Shown one piece after another: positions 53,650-62,729 of a stretch of DNA of 64,000 nt. A model generated the notes under the pieces. It did not search any database and was not told the DNA's origin. It worked only from the letters and a program-made list of their open reading frames with translations. Source of the DNA: Ruminiclostridium sufflavum DSM 19573 (GTDB taxonomy: Bacteria > Bacillota > Clostridia > Acetivibrionales > DSM-1351). The stretch spans positions 258,482 through 322,481 of the forward strand of contig NZ_QKMR01000001.1 of NCBI RefSeq assembly GCF_003208175.1, given 5' to 3'. Both the position numbers and the translations under genes were made by a program. Position 1 is the stretch's first letter. Each line of letters opens with the position of its first letter.

Positions 53650-56600
53650 TCAAACCGTTTGCAGAGTTATAATACCATCCGCGGTATTTGTGGCAAGAAC
53701 AAGAATTTCCAGCGCAAGTGCTGTTATTCCATATGTGCTTACCACCAACGGCCCGACCAGTGCAAACCGGAAAAGCTGGGAGCCCATGGGTGACATTATA
53801 GCACGTGCCTTAAGAGAATCTGACAAATCTTTTTTACGGCAGATATACCAGATTTGCATTCCAATATGTACGCATCCCCACAAGGTTGCGGTTAAGTCTC
53901 CTACCTCAGTAGGCAATTCCTTTTTGCTTATAATATTTATACCAAGCAATACTCCGCTTCTGCCCGGACCGCAAATGAGATTACACAGCCATATAATATT
54001 GCCCAAGCCGTTAGTATCTCCACAGCTTAACCCGCCGGCATTTTCCTTTAATGCCCATGGAGTTGAAAATGCGGAAGAACCGAATGCACAAATAAGATTT
54101 GCGACACCAATCGTACGGCTTGAAAACGGCAAATCCGGCTGCTCACTGAGCTTGGCCGCAGCTGTCGCCGCTATGTTCATCGTCTCGGTAATTATCCTTA
54201 CAAAATAGATAGTTCCGCCGAAAACCTTAAAAATAGGGCCTATAACAGCTTGAGGAGTAATATCCGCATTACTTGCCATCACACATACCTTGCTTTTTGC
54301 AGCAATTCCGCTTTGCTCTGCAAGCCACTCCGCCGTAAATACCTTTTCAAATTCCTGCAAAGCTTCATCGGTCGGAAAAGGAGCCTTATTCTCGGTAATT
54401 TTGAAAATCAGAGTTCCCGGGATGGCAATTATATAGGATAACAAATCCATTGCAGAGAAGGTAAGACTCTTTCCGCTGAAAAACTCGTACAAATCTGATA
54501 CAAACGGAATTTTCCATTCTTCATTAAGCAGCTCCCTGACCAGAATAACAATATCGGCAACTATATCAAATATTGAAAGAATAATTCCCTTTGCTGTATC
54601 AAGAACAAACAGCATACTTGCTTCCATCATTTTTATGGCACCCTTGACAACAAGATTCAGAGCTTGGTCCGGATGCTGTCCTATAGCTGTAAAATATGCT
54701 ACTGCCTCATCAAAAGCTTGTTTTCCGTCACCATATTCAAAATTATCAGCCAGACTTACAAGCATATCCACCAATTCCTCAATTTTTTCCTTTGAAGAAA
54801 AATTAACCTCTTTCTGTATCAAACAGCTTGTCTGCGCAGGCTCCGCATTTATATAATTTTCCTTATAGGCATTAAGCATAACATTATGGGAGCTGCCATC
54901 CTTATATACTTCCTTGCCTGCGGGGTCTTCAAAAGCAGCGCAGTATTCTCCTATGCTTCCTTCACCGGGCATTTTCCCTATAAACTCATCCACAGCCTTC
55001 TTCAGTTCGTCAGAGATACCGTCCAGTGCCTGACTGACCTGCTCCTTTACAGCCCTTACCCCTATAACAGTGAAATCCAGTGCGGCATTAATGGTGTGCT
55101 TTACTGCATCGGCAGTACGGCTGATATCCTCCAGATTAAAGAAAAAAGCAAGCCATGCATATAAATCCTTAAAAAATACTTTCAGCTTTGCCCATATCCC
55201 TTCAATTACATCAAATGCCTGCTGGAAGGCCTTAACCACAGACTCAAACACTTTGGTAATGCCATCTATCACAAATTCGGCAACAACCTTAATAGTTTCA
55301 ACAAGCTTTGTAACCGGGTTAATAATAGTTGTTACTATAATTTGCTTAAGCCCTTCCCATAGAACTCCTGCCCCCTGTTTAATCGAATTCCACAGATCCC
55401 CCCATTCTATGCCTAAAAATGAACCGGAAGCATTAACGGAGCAGAGGTTTGAAATATACATACCGGCTCCCTCAGCATCTAAAGCTTCAAAGAGGAGACC
55501 CCCATTATCATCAAAAATAACACGCCAGTGCTGCTCGCTTACATCACTCATATCAAGCTTGTAGCAGCTGTCCTGTGCTCCGCGGGTATGGTAGCGAAGC
55601 CCGTTTGTATTCCGGTTCGTTTTCAGGTAGCAGAGCCTCGGATCAGATGAGTTGAGTTGAGTCATACCTATGCTTGCCGCGTTCTGCATAACACTTTTAA
55701 CAGCCTCGGCATTTTTTTCCCGTTCTTCAGCTGAGCCCTGTACGAGCAGCTGCCCTTCGGCACCTCGGGCATTAAGGATTTCATCCGTTGTTATATTATG
55801 CATTTTTGCTTGCAGCATTAGGTTTGGTTCTATTGTAACACCCTCCCCCCCCTGCATATCCGCAGTATTTATAAAAAAGGTGGGAGAAGCAAGGCTGGTG
55901 GTGCTGTAATTAAACGAAACCATTCCTGCGGCATCAGCCTTTGCGGAAACCTGCTGCAATGGGCTTGCAATGTATGCAAGTCCGTTAATGCGGATAGTTG
56001 AGGTAACTGATGTATTAAGGCGCACATCTGCAAAAGGATATGCCGCTCCATTAGGATAAAGCACAGCAAGCTCAACACTGTGTGTAGGAACAGGTACCAT
56101 TTTGGCAGCTTCCTCTATCATTACAGGCATTGAGAACCATTGTGTCGTCTGAGGGCTCTGGCAGAACCGGTACATATATGCGGCTTCCCCCTCACCTGCA
56201 TTCTGAGGATAATGCATACTGTTTATGCCTTGCGCGGTATTATATTGGGAAACCGTGTAGGCCTCAGAGTATCCTTGAGCATTCTGAGCCACCTCAAACT
56301 GTGAGTTCGGTACGGGATTTGACAGCGGAAACAGCTCCGTCCAGCCTGTGCGATCACCCTTTTCATTTTTAGTTTCACGGGATATATAAAGAGTCCCCCG
56401 GGAATCGTCCTGTATCCCGAACACTTCGATTATGCCTGTTGAATTTATAGCAGTACGTATATTCCTTATCTTTGTCACATTGCTGACCAAGGTCCAAGGC
56501 TCCCATTCAATTTTACCTGTTGAGGAATACTTCTTTTCACGCTTGACGTATACTCCTCTATCCTTGTCCGACACAGCAAATATATTCAGACGTTTGTCAA

Positions 56601-57333
56601 CATCCTGAATAACCGAAATGTCAACAGCCTTTAGTCCGCTTAAGCAGGTAAAATATGAAAATCTGGAGCTGGAATCGGAAAACAGAACAGATTTATCAGT
56701 GCCAATGGCATAGAGCGCATTCTGCACAGGATTATTATGGCACATGGCAATTTGATATGCCTTTGCATCGGCGCTGCTGCCGGAGCTTTCCTTGATAGGA
56801 ACCCAATCACGGGAAGCCCATGTTCCGTCAGACTTCATAAAGCTGCTGCAAACTGTATTATCCTCAAGAATAACATTTGCATACACATTTTCATATTTTT
56901 TAGCAGCCAGAAACCTTATAATTTTTTTTACTGCCTGCACAGGCTGGCTTACCTGCTGCCGGTAAGTCTTATTTTCAGAGTCATACACAGATAGTGTAAG
57001 CTTTCCCTCTTCATTCACACCCATAACATCAGGGTTATTTTTGCCGGATTTACCTTCATATATGCTTAACATACCGGCTTTAAAGCCCAGTTCGGTTTGA
57101 GTCCACGGAGCATTGCTATTGCTGTTTTGCCGAATTCTATATACATAATTTTCAGTACCCACCGAATAAATATCCAGATTACCTTCGTCGTTTAAAAACA
57201 AGCCGAAATCAGAACCGGGTTTTATGGGGCGAACTATTTCAAATGTTTCCATAAAACGTGTACTCACCTGCAATTGATGACTCGTTTCCGAATCTGTCTG
57301 GCCTTTATTTTCTATTTTATTTATATTAATCAT
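53650..57333 (-). CDS. Large unknown protein: N-terminal propeller-like region, hydrophobic helical C-terminal half
   Basis: This 1227-residue protein has no signal peptide. ATG 57333 is chosen because GGAGG lies 5 bases upstream; an in-frame ATG at 57414 overlaps the previous stop as ATGA. Residues about 20-410 show repeated units of the propeller/lectin kind ('FGLFLNDEGNLDIYSVGTENYVYRI', 'VFGIQDDSRGTLYISRE'). About 415-500 is beta-rich. From about 650 on come long amphipathic and hydrophobic helices ('IIVTTIINPVTKLVETIKVV', 'DLLSYIIAIPGTLIFKI', 'LVGPLVVSTYGITALALEILVLA'). The layout recalls toxins that bind glycans and insert into membranes, but I recognise no family. It is the last gene of a four-gene operon. 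Confidence 0.75.
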   Translation of the reverse strand: MININKIENKGQTDSETSHQLQVSTRFMETFEIVRPIKPGSDFGLFLNDEGNLDIYSVGTENYVYRIRQNSNSNAPWTQTELGFKAGMLSIYEGKSGKNNPDVMGVNEEGKLTLSVYDSENKTYRQQVSQPVQAVKKIIRFLAAKKYENVYANVILEDNTVCSSFMKSDGTWASRDWVPIKESSGSSADAKAYQIAMCHNNPVQNALYAIGTDKSVLFSDSSSRFSYFTCLSGLKAVDISVIQDVDKRLNIFAVSDKDRGVYVKREKKYSSTGKIEWEPWTLVSNVTKIRNIRTAINSTGIIEVFGIQDDSRGTLYISRETKNEKGDRTGWTELFPLSNPVPNSQFEVAQNAQGYSEAYTVSQYNTAQGINSMHYPQNAGEGEAAYMYRFCQSPQTTQWFSMPVMIEEAAKMVPVPTHSVELAVLYPNGAAYPFADVRLNTSVTSTIRINGLAYIASPLQQVSAKADAAGMVSFNYSTTSLASPTFFINTADMQGGEGVTIEPNLMLQAKMHNITTDEILNARGAEGQLLVQGSAEEREKNAEAVKSVMQNAASIGMTQLNSSDPRLCYLKTNRNTNGLRYHTRGAQDSCYKLDMSDVSEQHWRVIFDDNGGLLFEALDAEGAGMYISNLCSVNASGSFLGIEWGDLWNSIKQGAGVLWEGLKQIIVTTIINPVTKLVETIKVVAEFVIDGITKVFESVVKAFQQAFDVIEGIWAKLKVFFKDLYAWLAFFFNLEDISRTADAVKHTINAALDFTVIGVRAVKEQVSQALDGISDELKKAVDEFIGKMPGEGSIGEYCAAFEDPAGKEVYKDGSSHNVMLNAYKENYINAEPAQTSCLIQKEVNFSSKEKIEELVDMLVSLADNFEYGDGKQAFDEAVAYFTAIGQHPDQALNLVVKGAIKMMEASMLFVLDTAKGIILSIFDIVADIVILVRELLNEEWKIPFVSDLYEFFSGKSLTFSAMDLLSYIIAIPGTLIFKITENKAPFPTDEALQEFEKVFTAEWLAEQSGIAAKSKVCVMASNADITPQAVIGPIFKVFGGTIYFVRIITETMNIAATAAAKLSEQPDLPFSSRTIGVANLICAFGSSAFSTPWALKENAGGLSCGDTNGLGNIIWLCNLICGPGRSGVLLGINIISKKELPTEVGDLTATLWGCVHIGMQIWYICRKKDLSDSLKARAIMSPMGSQLFRFALVGPLVVSTYGITALALEILVLATNTADGIITLQTV

Positions 57334-57410
57334 TTTAACCTCCAAGCCGAGTTTCGGCGCTAAATGTTTAATTTCCGGTATTCCCACTGAATCTTGAAAA
57401 TTTCCTGATG

Positions 57411-58397
57411 TCATGGCAGTGTTAATCCAAATGTCACCGAAGCCCTTCCTCGTGACGACATAACAATTCCAAATACACCGTGATGAGTTATAAAACCGCG
57501 CTTATGCGCAATGGGACGGCTGATTTCTTCGTACAGCGAGGAATCCCATCCCTGTCTTTTGCTTAGTTCCAAAATTGCGGCCCGTATACTGTGATCTCCC
57601 CCAAAAAGAGCATTAGCAAAGGTATAAAGAGAAAAAGCACTATTGCTTTTATTATTATTTGTATATGGACAGGGAACAGCATAACTGAAGCCATAGTCAC
57701 TGGCACCGGGCAATTCCCAGTTAACAGGACGCCTGTATGCCTGAAAAAGGTAATCCGTTACATCCCCCGCATAATCCCGCAATCCCACAGGAGACATCAA
57801 AGCAGGCAAATCCTGCGGCCACACATAGGTTGTGTCATAGTAAAGTTCAAGGGTATGCGAATCACCATTATAGCCTATCATCCTAAGTCTTGCCGGGCGA
57901 GTGAACGGGCGGCTTATAATCGCTTGCTCCCAAGCTTTGACTTCAGGACTGTTATCCGGATAACACGGTACTTCCATATACAATTTAAAGCTGTTTCCGT
58001 CACAGCTATGCCGGCTCCCCAGCCAAGCTCCGTATCTCAGGGAGCCTTCCTTCTGGATGGAATGAACAAATCTGCTCAGCACCGGAGGTATTTCAGAGCC
58101 ATTGAGCTCCGAAAATAGTTCCTCGGCATAATTCAACCTCTCGGAAGGAGGTATTTCGGGGCCTGTAACCTCAGCAGTAATTCTCAGAGAAGGATCATCT
58201 GAAACGAAAGCAACTTCAACGGGGAATCCGGTTCGTCCAAGTGAGCTGAAATTCCAAAGATGCTTCGGCTCAACTGAGGAACCCAGTAATTTCTTCAGCA
58301 TCACCTGCAAGCAGGCAGATGCAGCTTCAAAATTATCACCTAATGCTGCAAGCCTCAAAATATGGTCAATATCGGGACAACCTGCAATAGAGTTCAT
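57411..58397 (-). CDS. Unknown protein with repeated beta-beta-alpha pattern, possible ABBA prenyltransferase-like fold
   Basis: This 328-residue soluble protein shows two beta strands followed by a helix about five times. Examples are 'FPVEVAFVSD' with 'LRITAEV', 'YGAWLGSRHS' with 'SFKLYMEVP', 'RLRMIGYN' with 'TLELYYDT', 'YGFSYAVP' with 'AFSLYTF', and 'GVFGIVMSS' with 'SVTFGLTL'. This is the secondary-structure order of ABBA aromatic prenyltransferases, whose strands carry similar K-x-Y-type patterns. This is a pattern-based guess, not a recognised homology. ATG 58397 follows GGAGAGG; a GTG 9 bases earlier is inside that site. It overlaps the next gene by ATGA in one frame. Confidence 0.7.
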   Translation of the reverse strand: MNSIAGCPDIDHILRLAALGDNFEAASACLQVMLKKLLGSSVEPKHLWNFSSLGRTGFPVEVAFVSDDPSLRITAEVTGPEIPPSERLNYAEELFSELNGSEIPPVLSRFVHSIQKEGSLRYGAWLGSRHSCDGNSFKLYMEVPCYPDNSPEVKAWEQAIISRPFTRPARLRMIGYNGDSHTLELYYDTTYVWPQDLPALMSPVGLRDYAGDVTDYLFQAYRRPVNWELPGASDYGFSYAVPCPYTNNNKSNSAFSLYTFANALFGGDHSIRAAILELSKRQGWDSSLYEEISRPIAHKRGFITHHGVFGIVMSSRGRASVTFGLTLP

Positions 58398-58414
58398 TTT
58401 CCGCACCTCTCCGT

Positions 58415-59344
58415 CTATTGGTTAAAGGGTTCTGCGGGCAGAACCACATAGTTATTAAACGGCTCCTGCTTCATACCTGTTGTAATCGGGTCGGGGAAAG
58501 CTTCAATATAATATGAAGCCTCCCAATAATATGGCTGCCTGTTGCTGATATTATCCAAGTAGCCCCAATAAAGCGACCCTGCAGCAGCATCAAATTTCAG
58601 AATGCCGCAGGGAGTATCCTTATCATTGGTATCACAGGGATAAAGGCAGACCTTAACCATCTTGTATTTAGTCCAATTTACTCTCTCAGAATCAACCTCT
58701 ATGGATATCCAGACTACATCAGTACTCACAGGAATAATGCATTGATTGCTGGTATTCTTTGGTATACTGCTGATTTTCCCTTTTTTACTGATGATATTTC
58801 CCTCATAGACAACAACAGCACGTTTGCAATCTACCACAGGATACCGGATACTGCATGTTTTGGCTTCAGATGTTAATACAGCCTGCTTTGCCTTGCCGGT
58901 AATTTCCCAGTCCGGGCCCCGTTCATTATAATAATAGCTGAGCTGTATCCTGTCAGTGTAATCATCTTTATACATCATATCTACAGAAAGAAATTGAGCA
59001 TATCTGTATTCGAACGGATTGTTTATAAAATTGCAGGAACCGGCGGCTAAGTTATTTTGTCTGTATGTACCGTCCTCAGTACGGAATTCAAGGTCATAAA
59101 GCATCGGTACAATGTCTGTATACTCAGGCTGATTCGGCGCCAGTATCTTTAAAGGATTGGCCTTATTAAGCATAAAGCTTCCTATGAGCTCACCCAAGCT
59201 GTAAATAACCTGAATCTCTTTTATAAATTCAAAGGAAATATTTACGCACAGAAAAATATATGTTCCTGTCTTGATATTATCAGGCAGCCCTGAAACAGCC
59301 TCAATATTTAAGGCATCCGAAACAGGCTGTTTTTTTTGATTCAT
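58415..59344 (-). CDS. Unknown beta-rich protein sharing a C-terminal module with the neighbour
   Basis: This 309-residue protein has no signal peptide. ATG 59344 follows GAGGAGG at a good distance. The C-terminal third ('WISIEVDSERVNWTKYKMVKVCLYP', 'GILKFDAAAGSLYWGYLDN', 'YIEAFPDPI', 'YVVLPAEPF') aligns by eye with the C-terminus of the 745-residue neighbour ('DTIEVDPSQIQWKEGVEQVRINFYQ', 'LTFRPMHDAEG', 'YYHSGDVPDSY', 'GIVLPKDG'). The N-terminal part has 'TGTYIFLCVNISFEFIKEIQ'. The family is unknown. It is 17 bases upstream of the ABBA-like gene in the operon. Confidence 0.75.
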   Translation of the reverse strand: MNQKKQPVSDALNIEAVSGLPDNIKTGTYIFLCVNISFEFIKEIQVIYSLGELIGSFMLNKANPLKILAPNQPEYTDIVPMLYDLEFRTEDGTYRQNNLAAGSCNFINNPFEYRYAQFLSVDMMYKDDYTDRIQLSYYYNERGPDWEITGKAKQAVLTSEAKTCSIRYPVVDCKRAVVVYEGNIISKKGKISSIPKNTSNQCIIPVSTDVVWISIEVDSERVNWTKYKMVKVCLYPCDTNDKDTPCGILKFDAAAGSLYWGYLDNISNRQPYYWEASYYIEAFPDPITTGMKQEPFNNYVVLPAEPFNQ

Positions 59345-59417
59345 TGAGAAAGCCTCCTCTAATCCGGGAATCAAAGAGTATCCTTACAAAGCTTCCGAAC
59401 TTGATTTCAGTTAAATA

Positions 59418-61655
59418 CTACTTTTTATTTCCAGCAACAAGTCTATGAATGACAAGTTCTTCCGACTCCCCATCCTTTGGCAGTACAATACCCAAATCTG
59501 AGGATTGCGCTTCTTTTATATAGCTGTCCGGTACATCGCCGCTGTGATAATATGTACCGTCATAATAGTATACAAGTTCATCATCTAAGGGCTTATCTAT
59601 GTCAAAATATTGTTTTTGCACAGTCCCGGTAATAGCCCCTTCCGCATCATGCATAGGGCGGAAAGTAAGCTGTGCCAAATTTTTTCTGCTGTCTGCATCA
59701 GCCCTTGCGCTATGTATGTCAGCAGCCTTTACAGGGCTGTCCTTCAATTGATAAAAATTAATCCTTACCTGCTCCACTCCCTCCTTCCATTGTATCTGGG
59801 AGGGGTCTACCTCTATTGTATCAATCTCGCTGATTGGTGAAAAATCTATAAAGCCCGTCTGATTTTTTAAACCGTTTACAGACTTAACCTTACCGTCTGA
59901 ATATATTAATTTACCGGAAAGAGACACCACACTTCCATTTGGATTTTCCACCACAGTCAAGTCCCAAGGCTCTCCCTCATCATATTCCATCGAAAGATCA
60001 GGTTTGAAGTTCCATGTGTTATTTAAGCCTGTCAAGCCATTCTCATAATCATCATAAGTTGCTCTGATTCTGACTTGTTTTATTTGCACACCCCCGTCTT
60101 CCGGCAAATTGTTATTTACATAAACATTAAACTGATTTGTACTGAAGGGAGAAGAAATAACAATGGTATCACTGTTGCTTGATATAGGCGAAACCTCATA
60201 CTGCCTGCCGTTTTTCAAAACATATGTCAAAGCATAGCTGTATGGATTTGTGCTTGGCAAACCTGTGCGGCTCACAATCTTATAATCCTTATTATTTTCT
60301 ATGATTTTTATTTGTTCAGATTTATTAGGTAAATTGCCCGGAGTAATATAATAGAAATCCAGCAGTACATAATTGACAGCATTATCAAAATCCACATTTG
60401 CAGCACGAAATGTTGCGCTCTGTACGCCTAGCGCAGCCGCAGGCAGAATGACCCGGGCATTTTCACTTGGAATCCACGGTGAAGTATACGGCGTAAGCTT
60501 TGTTTCTATTTCAAAGGTAACTATGTACTGGTATTGGTAGGATGCTTTAAAAATTCCGCCTTCGTAGTATCCGTCAGCCTCAAGTGTCCAGTTTGAGCAA
60601 TCCTCCTGTGTGAATGTATGTGACGGTTCCGGCTGCAATGTTGGATATTTGACATTAACCTGCACTGACTTTATTTTATTCTGGCTGAGATCATCCATAA
60701 TAGTAAAATTAATCGTTAGGCTTCGGTTATCCACTCTTGAAAAATGTTTTTCCCATTCGTTTTCATTAAATCTCTTGAACTGCGAGCCCATAGGACTGAC
60801 ATTAAAATCAACCACTTGATTTTCTTTGTAATTCCTGCTGAACGAAGAAGTCTGATTCAAGGAAAATTGGTCTGCATGAGCCTCACCCAAAAGCTTTACA
60901 GCATCGTCAACAGCTTTGTTAACAAGTCCTTCCAAGGTAATCCATGCCCAGTCATAAACCCTTTGCTTCATTTCCTCGTCAGGATTGGGTATATTCCATT
61001 TAATATCTGTGTTTCCGGCATCCGAGTTCTTTAGGTATTCCTTAACTGCCGCTTTCCTGCTGGTTTCCTTGCCCCATATATTCCGATCAACCTCCACTGT
61101 TTTCTCATATTCAAAAGCCAGTACAGAATCATATTTTACGGTGACATCTACTGCGGGAAGCTTAGATAAAGCCATACCTTCATATTGCATAAAGAAAGGC
61201 GAAACTCCCTGATCCCCTGGTCCAAAGGCATCCTTAAAGCAATTTACCGCTTCCTGATCCGGAAGGAATATATCAAATGTAGCCTGATTTTCTGCAAATT
61301 GAGCAGGAGTGGCATTTGCAACCTGCTTTTCACCTTTTAAATCATATGTAAAAAAGCTGGTAATATTTACCCAGTTTAGTTGTCCGAATACAATGTCTTG
61401 TCCCAAATATTGTTTTACAACACTTCTTTCCTCATCACTTACATACAGCTCAACAGTAAAATTACAATTGCCTGTAATGCCGGTGTCAGTAACAAATTCC
61501 CTCAGAGTAAACATTTCCTGTCCAATGGTTTTATCTATAGCAAATCGAGGTGTGGGTACGATATACCACGTATTTAAATCGTCAAAATCACCATAGACTG
61601 TTACCCTCTGTGAATCTCCATAATTAAAAACTATACTTTTCTGAATATTGATCAT
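59418..61655 (-). CDS. Large beta-rich unknown protein, first gene of four-gene operon
   Basis: This 745-residue protein has no signal peptide and no membrane helix. It contains several beta-rich segments ('RVTVYGDFDDLNTWYIVPTPRFAIDK', 'VTVKYDSVLAFEYEKTVEVD'), one helical stretch around 240-265 ('WAWITLEGLVNKAVDDAVKLLGEAHADQ') and a C-terminal module shared with the 58415-59344 protein. No catalytic motif was found and the family is not recognised. ATG 61655 has AGGGGGG 8 bases upstream and a near-consensus promoter at 61727-61755, so it leads the operon. Confidence 0.78.
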   Translation of the reverse strand: MINIQKSIVFNYGDSQRVTVYGDFDDLNTWYIVPTPRFAIDKTIGQEMFTLREFVTDTGITGNCNFTVELYVSDEERSVVKQYLGQDIVFGQLNWVNITSFFTYDLKGEKQVANATPAQFAENQATFDIFLPDQEAVNCFKDAFGPGDQGVSPFFMQYEGMALSKLPAVDVTVKYDSVLAFEYEKTVEVDRNIWGKETSRKAAVKEYLKNSDAGNTDIKWNIPNPDEEMKQRVYDWAWITLEGLVNKAVDDAVKLLGEAHADQFSLNQTSSFSRNYKENQVVDFNVSPMGSQFKRFNENEWEKHFSRVDNRSLTINFTIMDDLSQNKIKSVQVNVKYPTLQPEPSHTFTQEDCSNWTLEADGYYEGGIFKASYQYQYIVTFEIETKLTPYTSPWIPSENARVILPAAALGVQSATFRAANVDFDNAVNYVLLDFYYITPGNLPNKSEQIKIIENNKDYKIVSRTGLPSTNPYSYALTYVLKNGRQYEVSPISSNSDTIVISSPFSTNQFNVYVNNNLPEDGGVQIKQVRIRATYDDYENGLTGLNNTWNFKPDLSMEYDEGEPWDLTVVENPNGSVVSLSGKLIYSDGKVKSVNGLKNQTGFIDFSPISEIDTIEVDPSQIQWKEGVEQVRINFYQLKDSPVKAADIHSARADADSRKNLAQLTFRPMHDAEGAITGTVQKQYFDIDKPLDDELVYYYDGTYYHSGDVPDSYIKEAQSSDLGIVLPKDGESEELVIHRLVAGNKK

Positions 61656-62108
61656 TACAAAACCCCCCTGAAAATTTTATAATCATCCATAGCAGCGCCG
61701 TCATGAATGGTATCATTCTTACAATCATATTACTTCATTATAAATGACATGTCAATAATTATTTGTTTTAGGATATAATTATATTAATATGTCTTTTACT
61801 GGTATTATAATGGCATGTATTATAATTATTTTCTGCTATTCTACCACTATCCTTTAATTTATAATTAAATTTGTCATTTTAAATGAATATTACTCAAAAA
61901 CAAATAGTCATAATTAATGAATCTTATTGAGTTTTTCTTAATTTTATGATAACCTAATACTTACAAATGCAATTGCCAAGGAAAAAGTCAGTTACTATCG
62001 GCCGGCAGAAGCTCTTTGCAGTTGCTTTCTTGATTTTTATACAGCTACCCGGTGTAAAGGCTTGTAAACCTTACCGAACTTTTGTCCTGATTGGGCATGG
62101 AGGTTAAA
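61656..62108. other. Divergent intergenic region between operon and two-component genes
   Basis: About 450 bases separate the divergent operons. The minus-strand promoter lies at 61727-61755. The plus-strand promoter of the response regulator must also lie here, but I could not define it with confidence. No ORF with a ribosome site was seen. Confidence 0.5.
61727..61755 (-). promoter_or_regulatory. Strong sigma-A promoter of the four-gene operon
   Basis: On the minus strand a consensus TTGACA (61755-61750) and TAATAT (61732-61727) are 17 bases apart, about 75 bases upstream of the first start codon. Confidence 0.8.
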
Positions 62109-62702
62109 ATGGACGAAATATTTAATATAATTATCATTGATGATGATCGTGGAATAATTGAGGCAATTAAGGCAAATCTGCCAAGCGAGTATATTGTCGA
62201 CGGCTATACCAACTCAAAGGAAGGGATAGACGCAATTAAAGAAAACAAATACGATCTCCTCATTCTTGACTATTTTATAGATAATCTAAACGCAGAAGCA
62301 GTTACGGAAAAAATAAGAAAATTCGATGACGAAATTTATATAATGCTATTAACAGGCAGAGCTGAAGAGGTTCCGGCAATAGAAACCCTGAAAAAAACAG
62401 ATATTCAAATGTACTGCGAGAAATCGGCGCATTTTGAAAAAATACTAATAATGATTGAATCGGCCATAAAATCAATCTGTCATTCAAGAAAAGACGGAAG
62501 CTTTGGAATACGGCTGAAAAAATTACGAAAAAATGCAAATTTAAGTCAGGAAGATTTGGGAAAGCTTCTGGGGCTTGGAAGAACTGCCGTTGCAAATTGG
62601 GAAACAAATCAAACAGAACCGACAGGCGAAAATATTAAAAAGCTTGCAGATTTATTCAAGGTTACCACAGACTTTTTACTGGGATATAAGGCTAATTTTT
62701 AA
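62109..62702 (+). CDS. Response regulator with receiver and XRE-type helix-turn-helix output
   Basis: This 197-residue protein has a receiver domain (1-115) with acidic pocket 'IIIIDDDRGI', phospho-acceptor Asp54 ('LLILDYF'), Thr82 ('LLTGRAEE') and Lys105 ('CEKSA'). Next comes a Cro/C1-type HTH (about 132-192, 'GIRLKKLRKNANLSQEDLGKLLGLGRTAVANWE', 'KKLADLFKVTTDFLLGY'). An XRE-type output behind a receiver is uncommon. ATG 62109 follows GGAGG by 5 bases. A sensor kinase gene begins 28 bases after the stop. It may control the divergent four-gene operon (inference). Confidence 0.88.
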   Translation: MDEIFNIIIIDDDRGIIEAIKANLPSEYIVDGYTNSKEGIDAIKENKYDLLILDYFIDNLNAEAVTEKIRKFDDEIYIMLLTGRAEEVPAIETLKKTDIQMYCEKSAHFEKILIMIESAIKSICHSRKDGSFGIRLKKLRKNANLSQEDLGKLLGLGRTAVANWETNQTEPTGENIKKLADLFKVTTDFLLGYKANF

Positions 62703-62729
62703 TGCGGGGGCTTTGGCAAGGAGGCTTGT

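Noticed and set aside
53650-57414. Longer form of the 1227-residue protein starting at 57414
   Set aside because: It is possible by ATGA coupling, but GGAGG directly before ATG 57333 is a better start. I could not exclude it.
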